Below, in pieces: positions 27,055-34,881 of a stretch of DNA of 60,057 nucleotides (positions are counted from its first letter, which is position 1; the number at the start of each line of letters is the position of its first letter). The position numbers and the translations under genes were made by a program. This DNA comes from Burkholderiales bacterium (GTDB lineage: Bacteria; Pseudomonadota; Gammaproteobacteria; Burkholderiales; Casimicrobiaceae), in the NCBI GenBank assembly GCA_016790165.1, contig JAEUPL010000019.1:1-60057 (forward strand), written 5' to 3'. The notes beneath the pieces were generated by a model. That model ran no database searches, was not told the DNA's origin, and was given only the letters and a program-made list of their open reading frames with translations.

Positions 27055-27393
27055 TCAGGCAAACGAAGCACCATGACGGCAATAGCGCGTCGTCTTTTCC
27101 GCCCACAACTTTGAAACCGCCCGCGCCGCCTCTTTCGTGCGCGGCGCGGGCTCCCAGCAAACGTAGTACTGCGAGCGCGCCGAGTCGTAGTAGCGATGTG
27201 AACTGTGACCGTCGCTCGCGCGGCCGGCGTATCCCGGCTGCTCAAGAATGTACGCGCGCCACTCGCCATTCACCTCGCGCAGTTGAAAGCGGTATTTCCC
27301 GCCGCTGGGCGGGGTGTAACTGTAGGTGTCGCTTCCGCCAGCGACGAACGCGGCGGCCAGCGCTCCGCCAACGAGCAGGGTAATCGGATCCAT
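27055..27393 (-). CDS. Paralogue B of a three-copy small protein family
   Basis: A 112-residue protein (ATG 27393 with AGGAG 9 nt before it). A hydrophobic N-terminal segment (ITLLVGGALAAAFVAGG) may be a membrane anchor. The core reads YRFQLREVNGEWRAYILEQP, GYAGRASDGHSSHRYYDSAR, QYYVCWEPAPRT, LWAEKTTRYC. The conserved histidine in SHR and cysteine in YYVC are candidate functional residues. It is closest to paralogue C. Confidence 0.6.
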   Translation of the reverse strand: MDPITLLVGGALAAAFVAGGSDTYSYTPPSGGKYRFQLREVNGEWRAYILEQPGYAGRASDGHSSHRYYDSARSQYYVCWEPAPRTKEAARAVSKLWAEKTTRYCRHGASFA

Positions 27394-27437
27394 GCGAATT
27401 TCTCCTGTGTAGAGTTGGTGAAAGGAGGCCGCAGCGA

Positions 27438-27761
27438 TCAGAAGGTGCGGCCGGTAGCGATATAGCGTTGTGTGTTCTCGGCCCAGCCAGACGCAACGTT
27501 GAAGGCGTCGCGCAGGGTGCGCGGCTCAGGGTCAAAGCAGATGTAGTGCAGGTTGCGCGCCGAATCAGTGAACCGGTGCGTGGAGTGCGCATCACTGGCG
27601 CGCGAACCGTAGTCCATGCCGCTCAGGATGTAGACGCGGTAAACCGGCCCGACCTTGACGAACTCAAACTTGAAAAAGTGGCGCCCATCGTTGGTGCGAT
27701 AGGTTTGGACAGAAACGTTCGGCGCGTCTGTCAGATCATGGACGTCGGTGCGTTGTGTCAT
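27438..27761 (-). CDS. Paralogue A of a three-copy small protein family
   Basis: A 107-residue protein (ATG 27761, GGAG about 11 nt before). It lacks the hydrophobic head of B and C but keeps VYRVYILSGMDYGSRASDAH, STHRFTDSARNLHYICFDPE and WAENTQRY. It is the first gene of the ubiquitin-like cluster and follows a copy of the 14-bp motif by 105 nt and the trailer of CRISPR array 1 by about 150 nt. Confidence 0.6.
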   Translation of the reverse strand: MTQRTDVHDLTDAPNVSVQTYRTNDGRHFFKFEFVKVGPVYRVYILSGMDYGSRASDAHSTHRFTDSARNLHYICFDPEPRTLRDAFNVASGWAENTQRYIATGRTF

Positions 27762-27866
27762 GGTAGAAAAGGCTCCAGAGTGCGTTGGATTAAGCGGCAG
27801 CATCAGAATTGCTGCGCCGCGCAACAGCGCCGCCGTGAGCAACAGCGCTGGCGTTACCGCACTTGT

Positions 27867-27880
27867 ATGCAACTCGCAAA
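27867..27880 (-). promoter_or_regulatory. 14-bp motif copy 4, candidate start of cluster transcription
   Basis: TTTGCGAGTTGCAT on the minus strand, 105 nt before paralogue A and about 30 bp from the last (degenerate) repeat of array 1. Being upstream of the first gene, this copy is the best candidate for a main promoter or operator. Confidence 0.5.
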
Positions 27881-27909
27881 AATTAACCGACCGTACCGAC
27901 CTGAAGGGC

Positions 27910-29331
27910 GGGACAAGGCACAAACGCGAGATATCTGCACGGACCAAATGCGTGGAATACGGCCCAGAGTGGAAGTCGCAAGGCCCGAAGGCCAGATGTC
28001 TGCGCGGACGAAATGCCGCGTGGTAGTGCGACAGAGGTCGGTCGCAAGGCCCGAAGGCCAGATGTCTGCGCGGACAATCGGAAGCAGTCAACCAGGAGAA
28101 ATCTATGGTCGCAAGGCCCGAAGGCCAGATGTCTGCGCGGACGGCAAGTTGCACGTGTGTATGACATCAAAGGGTCGCAAGGCCCGAAGGCCAGATGTCT
28201 GCGCGGACGTCACGCTTCCGAACTTTGGTCGCTGAAAGGGGTCGCAAGGCCCGAAGGCCAGATGTCTGCGCGGACGTGTCACAGCGCTTTCCACCTTCGC
28301 TATGGGGTCGCAAGGCCCGAAGGCCAGATGTCTGCGCGGACCACAAAACGAGGCAGTGTTCATAAGAGAAAGTGTCGCAAGGCCCGAAGGCCAGATGTCT
28401 GCGCGGACGTACAAAAGCAAAAAAAGCCAGTTACTACGGTCGCAAGGCCCGAAGGCCAGATGTCTGCGCGGACCCAATCATCAAGGAATTGCATCATCAT
28501 GCGTTTGTCGCAAGGCCCGAAGGCCAGATGTCTGCGCGGACGTACGAAATTGCAACAGCGTAAAGGAGGTGGTCGCAAGGCCCGAAGGCCAGATGTCTGC
28601 GCGGACACGCGGTGAATCAGACAGAAGAAGGACAGCTTGTCGCAAGGCCCGAAGGCCAGATGTCTGCGCGGACTGAACACCTGTGGCACAGTCTCCTGGG
28701 CCTCCGTCGCAAGGCCCGAAGGCCAGATGTCTGCGCGGACGTGAGCGTGCTCGCCGTAAGGCAGCTAAGGCAGTCGCAAGGCCCGAAGGCCAGATGTCTG
28801 CGCGGACGCGCGCCGCGCATGACGTGGCTCGCCTTGCCGGTCGCAAGGCCCGAAGGCCAGATGTCTGCGCGGACGAAGTAGTGGAAAGTGTTAATTAAAT
28901 CCTGTCGCAAGGCCCGAAGGCCAGATGTCTGCGCGGACTCGCCTCGAAGCAGGTAAGGAGTACAAACTTGTCGCAAGGCCCGAAGGCCAGATGTCTGCGC
29001 GGACGGCATACATATGATTCGTGAGAAGAGAACGGTCGCAAGGCCCGAAGGCCAGATGTCTGCGCGGACTCGGCGAAGGGGCAAGCATCGGCGAAGGGGT
29101 CGCAAGGCCCGAAGGCCAGATGTCTGCGCGGACTGCTCAAGGGCGAGTGATTCCAACCAAAGCTTGTCGCAAGGCCCGAAGGCCAGATGTCTGCGCGGAC
29201 GCAATATAACGTGACGCGTAGCAATGCTATCGTCGCAAGGCCCGAAGGCCAGATGTCTGCGCGGACGCGCGGCGCGCCCCGCTCGCCCAGCATCACGTCG
29301 CAAGGCCCGAAGGCCAGATGTCTGCGCGGAC
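27910..29331 (-). CRISPR. CRISPR array 1: 22 repeats of 35 bp, 21 spacers
   Basis: Twenty-one identical 35-bp repeats (plus-strand start GTCGCAAGGCCCGAAGGCC, end TGTCTGCGCGGAC) plus one degenerate copy (26/35 identical) at 27910-27944. Spacers are 29-33 bp. The degenerate repeat marks the left end as the trailer and the conserved leader lies on the right, so the array is transcribed on the minus strand. The repeat contains the hairpin GGCC-TTCG-GGCC and ends, in transcript sense, with CTTGCGAC, a plausible 8-nt 5-prime handle after Cas6 cleavage. Several spacers contain a Shine-Dalgarno and ATG on the plus strand (28076, 28474, 29005 and others). One spacer (28474-28506) matches the JAB-E1 gene of this window. 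Confidence 0.97.
28474..28506 (-). other. Self-matching spacer
   Basis: This 33-bp spacer is identical over its first 30 plus-strand bases to minus-strand sequence of 25922-25951, the start region of the JAB-E1 gene. The last three bases (TTT against CAA) differ; they would be the first three guide bases next to the crRNA 5-prime handle. Confidence 0.92.
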
Positions 29332-29469
29332 TGCTGCGATTCTAGGCCGCATCAGGCTTGGGTTCCAGCCCGATTTTCGGGTCATACGGTCGTTTGAGAT
29401 TGGGGCATGTTGATAAACCTGTGTGTAAGTAAAAATTCCCCAGAAAAATCAGCTAACTGCGCAGGATTG
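29332..29469 (-). promoter_or_regulatory. Leader of CRISPR array 1
   Basis: AT-richer sequence between the last repeat and cas2. It shares long blocks with the leader of array 2, such as GGCTTGGGTTCCAG, CGATTTTCGGG, CATACGGTCGTTT and GATAAACCTGTG, at nearly the same spacing. Conservation and position identify it as the leader (array promoter and integration signal). Confidence 0.85.
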
Positions 29470-29862
29470 TCATGACACCCAGTAGTCCGACGGTTGATCG
29501 GCGTACTGCGCCAGTCTCGAATGCGCGGGCTGGCCAGTGGCACCGCACTGAAAGATTCGAACGTCGTCCGCCCGTGTATCGATCAGTCGGTCAAGCGCCC
29601 GCGAGAGCCGCAATAACTCTTGGCCATTGACCACACATTCGAATACGCTCCACTGCACCCTCACGCCCCATGCGCTCAGCAAGCGTGCAAACTCGCGACG
29701 ACGAACGTCACTCGGCGTGTCGTAGCAAACCAGGTAGCGTCGTGTTCGCGCGGCAAGTTGCACTGCGGGTGCACCCGCTCGTCGTGGACTGGCTGTGCGC
29801 GGCTGACGCGCTGCCAGGGCCGTATCCTGGGTGTGAGCATTGCTGACAAGCCGCACAAACAT
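29470..29862 (-). CDS. cas2: Cas2 (first of two), N-terminally extended
   Basis: A 130-residue protein whose residues about 40-130 are Cas2: RRYLVCYDTPSDVRRREFAR, VRVQWSVFECVV and LDRLID. Cas2 is the dimeric scaffold of the spacer-integration complex with Cas1. The 40-residue basic, Ala/Arg-rich N-terminal extension is unusual for Cas2 (typically 85-110 residues). It lies 19 bp after the second cas2 and next to the array 1 leader. Confidence 0.85.
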   Translation of the reverse strand: MFVRLVSNAHTQDTALAARQPRTASPRRAGAPAVQLAARTRRYLVCYDTPSDVRRREFARLLSAWGVRVQWSVFECVVNGQELLRLSRALDRLIDTRADDVRIFQCGATGQPAHSRLAQYADQPSDYWVS

Positions 29863-29881
29863 TGCCCTTCGACCTCCGCAA

Positions 29882-30163
29882 TCACAACACCCAATAGTCG
29901 GGCACCCGCGTAGCGCGTTGCCGCGACTGCCAGGCCGGGGTCAGGCCGGCATTCTCGACCACGGGATAGGCCATCAGGCGGTCATCGGATTGAAGCGCTT
30001 CGGCGTCCAGCCGCGTCATGAGACGGGCCAATTCATGCTGGCTCGATTCAACGACGAATACGCTGCGCTGAAGACGCACGCCGTGCCCCTGCAGCGCAAG
30101 CGCAATACGGCGCCGCACTCGATCTACGCCAATATCGTAGGCCACAATGAAACGCCGATTCAA
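29882..30163 (-). CDS. cas2: Cas2 (second of two)
   Basis: A 93-residue Cas2-family protein with RRFIVAYDIGVDRVRRRIAL, GVRLQRSVFVVES and the ferredoxin-like pattern. The start is TTG at 30163, with GAGCTGGCGG upstream and no better ATG. It begins 10 bp after the RT-Cas1 stop, so it is probably coupled. The two Cas2 proteins share only the family pattern, so they are diverged paralogues and could form a heterodimer. Confidence 0.85.
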   Translation of the reverse strand: MNRRFIVAYDIGVDRVRRRIALALQGHGVRLQRSVFVVESSQHELARLMTRLDAEALQSDDRLMAYPVVENAGLTPAWQSRQRATRVPDYWVL

Positions 30164-30173
30164 TGCCGCCAGC

Positions 30174-32306
30174 TCAAGCTTTCAGACGAAACGGCAAGTA
30201 TTGTGCATAGCTTCCGTCGAGAACGCCACAGAGATGAAGCACTTGAGCATCCATGCGGCGCCGAAAGTCCATCCCGACCGCCTCGCCCGCGAGCTTGAAT
30301 GGCTTGTTCAGACGGCGTTCGAAGGCGTGCACATAGGCGCGCCTTGCGGCGCCGCTCATCAGGCACGGTTCGTCTGCTGCCGTGGGCCAACTGAAGTCTT
30401 CCGGGGTTAACCTGCCGTGGGACACGATGTCAAGCACCAGGCCGTCGACAATCGGCGCGCGAAACTCCTCCATCAAGTCTGACACGAGGGCATAGTGCCC
30501 GCTGCGCGTGGCGTGAAAGAAGCCGAGATGCGGGTGTAGCCCGCGGCTGACCACCAGTGTCAACAGGTTGTAATAAAGCAGCACATAGCCGTACGAGAGC
30601 AGGCTGTTGACCGGGTCTGGCGGGGGTTGCCGCTTGCGCCCGGCGAACCCCCACGCTGCGGGCACCATCGCGGCAACGGCACCGAAGTATTCCGCCGCAG
30701 CGGCGCCTTCGATACCGCGCAGTGTCGCTTCGGTGTCGGCGTTGTGTGCAGTGTTGGCGGCCAACGCTACGCGCTCAACGGCGCCGTCAAGCACAGGCGA
30801 ATTTCGCGATCGCGCCCAGCGGCGGAGCATCTGCGCACTGTTGTGCAGCTTGCCACTGATCATGCCATTGCGCAGGCGTCGGCACATGGCATCGTCGTCG
30901 AGCGCGTTGAATTGCGCCCGTTGCCGCGCAACGTTGTCGATCCGGATCGGATCAATCACTCCGAAGTACTTGCCACGCCCCGCCAGCAGCATCACCGGAA
31001 TGTTTTGCTCCAGACACAGAGCGATGGCACCACTGGTGAGATTGGTCTCGCCGAATGCCATCACCTGATGCAGGCGGGCGGCTGGAATACGAATGGTCTC
31101 ACGGCCCGGCGCGATAGCAACCAGCGTGCCGCCATCGCGCTCGAGCGTCACGCGCGGCTCCAGCAGATACAGCGTGCGCAGTAGCGGTTCGGCAGATTCA
31201 GCCTCGTCTCTGCTTCCGTCCACCAAAGGCGCACCATCATCTGCGCCGGGCGTTCCTGCACCGTCAATGGTACGCTGCGCATCAGCGGTCGAAGGCACTT
31301 CTCGCGTGGTCGGTCCGGCGGGGGTGTGTTCAATCGCGTTCGAGATCTCCGTTCTGTCTGCCGCAAATCCAAATTCGGTCACGGGCAGGCGTTCGCGACT
31401 GTCGGCGCCCATCTCTGCAGCGGCCACCGCATTCTCGTCGGGCTGCGTGAACGCCGCCGTGTCGGGTTCTCCGCCGAATTCGGCACCGAGAAACCGAAAC
31501 CCGGCGTCGACTGCGATCACGCGCGTCTTTTTCGGGTGCAGGCTAAGGCCCAGTGGATTCAATGTCGCCTGCGCCAATGCCTGTGCTGCTGCCGCCCCGG
31601 CTTCGTCGTCTGCGAAAGCGACGAAATCGTCTGCATACCGAACGAAGTGAACGCCGTTTGCAGCGAAGGCCTCGTCCAGCGCGTGCAATGTGACGTTGCA
31701 CAGCAGCGGTGACAGCGGCGAGCCTTGTGGCAGGCCGCGCGCCAGGCAAAACGGGCCTGCGGCCACTGCGGGTGGCATCGGGGGCGCGACTTCCGCTCGC
31801 AGCACGCGTCGCAGCAACGCGGCCGTCTGGTGCTGCCATACGCCAAGGGTCTTCAGGCGCTCGATCAACGGCGCGTGCAGTATCTCGTCAAAACACGACC
31901 GGATATCGGCGTCCAGCACCCAACGATGACCGGCTGCGAGGGCCGCATGCACGCTCGCCCGCGCCGCCTGAACGCTTCGTCGCGGGCGATACGCAAAGCT
32001 CTGATCATGAAACGTGTTGTCGAGTACGTCTGTCAAGCGCGCCGCGAGCGCTGACTGCACCAGTCGGTCCAGCAGGCACGGCACCATCAGCGTGCGAGTA
32101 CCGCCGTCCGGCTTGGGCAGCGCCGTCACGCGCAGGGGCTGCGGCCGATAACTGCCCTCTTTTACCTGTGCCGCCAGCACATGACACACGCCGGTCGGAT
32201 TGTGTTCGAGCCGAACGCGCACGGCGCGATCAAAACGATACTGTTCCCGCGCCACGGTCCTGGCGAGGCGCTGCCAAGCCGCAAGCAATGCCGCTTCTTC
32301 GATCAT
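30174..32306 (-). CDS. cas1: Reverse transcriptase-Cas1 fusion
   Basis: A 710-residue protein. Residues 1-310 are a group-II-intron-like reverse transcriptase (LPKPDGGTRTLMVPCLLDRL, QSFAYRPRRSVQAA, GLPQGSPLSPLLCNV, catalytic YADD at 224-227). A 65-residue acidic linker follows. From about 375 on is Cas1 (LYLLEPRVTLERDGG, VMAFGETNLTSGAIALCLEQ, DPVNSLLSYGYVLLYYNLLT, GLHPHLGFFHATRSGHYALV, SDLMEEFRAPIVDGLVLD), with the metal-site glutamate, histidine and aspartate region intact. There is no Cas6 domain at the N-terminus as some RT-Cas1 proteins have; cas6 is separate here. Known RT-Cas1 complexes can take spacers from RNA. The gene lies between the two arrays and heads the adaptation operon. Confidence 0.95.
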   Translation of the reverse strand: MIEEAALLAAWQRLARTVAREQYRFDRAVRVRLEHNPTGVCHVLAAQVKEGSYRPQPLRVTALPKPDGGTRTLMVPCLLDRLVQSALAARLTDVLDNTFHDQSFAYRPRRSVQAARASVHAALAAGHRWVLDADIRSCFDEILHAPLIERLKTLGVWQHQTAALLRRVLRAEVAPPMPPAVAAGPFCLARGLPQGSPLSPLLCNVTLHALDEAFAANGVHFVRYADDFVAFADDEAGAAAAQALAQATLNPLGLSLHPKKTRVIAVDAGFRFLGAEFGGEPDTAAFTQPDENAVAAAEMGADSRERLPVTEFGFAADRTEISNAIEHTPAGPTTREVPSTADAQRTIDGAGTPGADDGAPLVDGSRDEAESAEPLLRTLYLLEPRVTLERDGGTLVAIAPGRETIRIPAARLHQVMAFGETNLTSGAIALCLEQNIPVMLLAGRGKYFGVIDPIRIDNVARQRAQFNALDDDAMCRRLRNGMISGKLHNSAQMLRRWARSRNSPVLDGAVERVALAANTAHNADTEATLRGIEGAAAAEYFGAVAAMVPAAWGFAGRKRQPPPDPVNSLLSYGYVLLYYNLLTLVVSRGLHPHLGFFHATRSGHYALVSDLMEEFRAPIVDGLVLDIVSHGRLTPEDFSWPTAADEPCLMSGAARRAYVHAFERRLNKPFKLAGEAVGMDFRRRMDAQVLHLCGVLDGSYAQYLPFRLKA

Positions 32307-32383
32307 CTGCCTCTCGTGCGCGCGACCACCTGACGGTACATGCTATCCAATCGAGCGCAACGAGCGGGTATCGCGCACTTCGA

Positions 32384-34725
32384 GTTACAAGGCCCGAAGG
32401 CCAGCGATCCGCGCGGACCAAGCCGATGGTCGGTTCATCCCGACCAAAAAGTCGCAAGGCCCGAAGGCCAGTGATCCGCGCGGACGATGGGAGGGGGAAA
32501 CCCTATGAATATCACACGTCGCAAGGCCCGAAGGCCAGTGATCCGCGCGGACGAGACAAGGAAGTAAAACAAAAACTGTTCTTTTGTCGCAAGGCCCGAA
32601 GGCCAGTGATCCGCGCGGACTCGTCGACGTGCACTGACCGCCACAAAAACCGTCGCAAGGCCCGAAGGCCAGTGATCCGCGCGGACCGGCGTCGAATTCC
32701 ACAAGTAAAGGAACCGTCCGTCGCAAGGCCCGAAGGCCAGTGATCCGCGCGGACGGAGTTATCAAAAACGGAGATTTGTACTTGTCGCAAGGCCCGAAGG
32801 CCAGTGATCCGCGCGGACAAAAGCCTGGACATATCCGTGGTCAACCCAGTCGCAAGGCCCGAAGGCCAGTGATCCGCGCGGACGATGCATTCCCTAAGGA
32901 GGGAAAATGTCGCGGGTCGCAAGGCCCGAAGGCCAGTGATCCGCGCGGACGTCACGCCAAATTTACACCTGCAACGACCAACCGTCGCAAGGCCCGAAGG
33001 CCAGTGATCCGCGCGGACCTGTCTTGCAGCAACGGTCAACAGCCCCCGCGTCGCAAGGCCCGAAGGCCAGTGATCCGCGCGGACACATTTACAAGGCAGC
33101 TACGGGACAAAACAGTCGCAAGGCCCGAAGGCCAGTGATCCGCGCGGACTCCCTAAGGAGGGAAGATGTCTCATAAAGTCGCAAGGCCCGAAGGCCAGTG
33201 ATCCGCGCGGACCTCACTCGGATCATGAAGGTGACCCGAACAAGCGTCGCAAGGCCCGAAGGCCAGTGATCCGCGCGGACATCGTCTTAGCGTGAATTTT
33301 GGCTATGACGTCGCAAGGCCCGAAGGCCAGTGATCCGCGCGGACTTGCAGCGCAACTTCCACCTCCTGGCAAAGTGTCGCAAGGCCCGAAGGCCAGTGAT
33401 CCGCGCGGACAAGTCAATAAACTGGTCGAGCAATTCCGTGCCGTCGCAAGGCCCGAAGGCCAGTGATCCGCGCGGACCAATGCAATCCGTAAAAGACCAT
33501 TGGGCTGTCGAAAGGCCCGAAGGCCAGTGATCCGCGCGGACGTTAACCATCAAAAAGATATACGATCTTCGTCGCAAGGCCCGAAGGCCAGTGATCCGCG
33601 CGGACCTTTCACTTCTGGAAGTATCGCAAGTGGATGGGTCGCAAGGCCCGAAGGCCAGTGATCCGCGCGGACTCCCATGGGAATGCAAAGACTGACAATC
33701 TCTCGTCGCAAGGCCCGAAGGCCAGTGATCCGCGCGGACCGCGCCTCGGCGCGGCGTCCCAATCGGCAACGTCGCAAGGCCCGAAGGCCAGTGATCCGCG
33801 CGGACATGACAAAGCCGCTGCCAAGATGCTCGCTCGTCGCAAGGCCCGAAGGCCAGTGATCCGCGCGGACAAAAGGGAAATCACATGAAACGTATCGCTT
33901 TTTGTCGCAAGGCCCGAAGGCCAGTGATCCGCGCGGACCTCTGTCATGAAATCACGTAACATTCTTGTCGCAAGGCCCGAAGGCCAGTGATCCGCGCGGA
34001 CTCAAGCGATGTACCGCTATTGATCATCTTGTCGCAAGGCCCGAAGGCCAGTGATCCGCGCGGACTACGTCCTACATCTAGCTCACTCAGTAGTGGGTCG
34101 CAAGGCCCGAAGGCCAGTGATCCGCGCGGACGTGAAGCCGGCGAAACCCGCCGTTCCGGCAAGTCGCAAGGCCCGAAGGCCAGTGATCCGCGCGGACCAG
34201 TTGCGGTCGAGTTCGTCCACTATGGAAACGTCGCAAGGCCCGAAGGCCAGTGATCCGCGCGGACATCGACAGCGCGATCGACAAGCTAGACAACCGTCGC
34301 AAGGCCCGAAGGCCAGTGATCCGCGCGGACTCGAGAAGCCGGCAGTAAAGGCGCTGAATAGTCGCAAGGCCCGAAGGCCAGTGATCCGCGCGGACCCAAG
34401 GGCGACGAAAAGATTTATTCTGACAGGTCGCAAGGCCCGAAGGCCAGTGATCCGCGCGGACAAATAAGGCGGCAACATTATAGAGTACAGAGTCGCAAGG
34501 CCCGAAGGCCAGTGATCCGCGCGGACGGGTAAGCCCCGTAATAGCCGATGGTCGGTTCAGTCGCAAGGCCCGAAGGCCAGTGATCCGCGCGGACGCGATA
34601 TCGCGTTCCGTGCAGTTTCCGTCGGTCGCAAGGCCCGAAGGCCAGTGATCCGCGCGGACCACGTACATGCCTCTCGACAGCCTGCACTACGTCGCAAGGC
34701 CCGAAGGCCAGTGATCCGCGCGGAC
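32384..34725 (-). CRISPR. CRISPR array 2: 36 repeats of 35 bp, 35 spacers
   Basis: Thirty-six repeats (plus-strand start GTCGCAAGGCCCGAAGGCC, end AGTGATCCGCGCGGAC); they differ from array 1 only in a short block in the middle-right of the repeat. The leftmost copy (32384-32418) has three mismatches and 33507-33541 has one (GTCGAAAGG). Spacers are 28-33 bp. The conserved leader is on the right, so the array is read leftwards towards RT-Cas1. Spacers at 32486, 32884, 33150, 33871 and 33939 look like gene starts on the plus strand. Spacers 32884 and 33150 share TCCCTAAGGAGGGAA; 32419 and 34527 share AGCCGATGGTCGGTTCA. Confidence 0.97.
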
Positions 34726-34881
34726 AGCACCGATTTTAGGCCGCGCCAGGCTTGGGTTCCAGAGCGATTTTCGGGGCATACGGTCGTTTTAGAAATCGGC
34801 ACGTGGATAAACCTGTGAATAAATCGATATTGACCTTACAAACCAATCAGTTGCGCACTATTTCTTACAAGCGGGTACATG
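34726..34881 (-). promoter_or_regulatory. Leader of CRISPR array 2
   Basis: Sequence between the last repeat and cmr6. It shares blocks GGCTTGGGTTCCAG, CGATTTTCGGGGCATACGG and GATAAACCTGTG with the leader of array 1. Conservation of both leaders means the single adaptation module probably feeds both arrays. Confidence 0.85.

Noticed and set aside
27468-29303. Long open frames on both strands through array 1 with the repeated peptide ARPEGQMSART or similar
   Set aside because: They are translations of the CRISPR repeat; their periodicity follows the 35-bp repeat and spacers, and no ribosome-binding site or domain is present.
32385-34687. Open frames through array 2 with repeated KARRPVIRAD or GPRGSLAFGPCD
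   Set aside because: Again translated CRISPR repeats, not genes.
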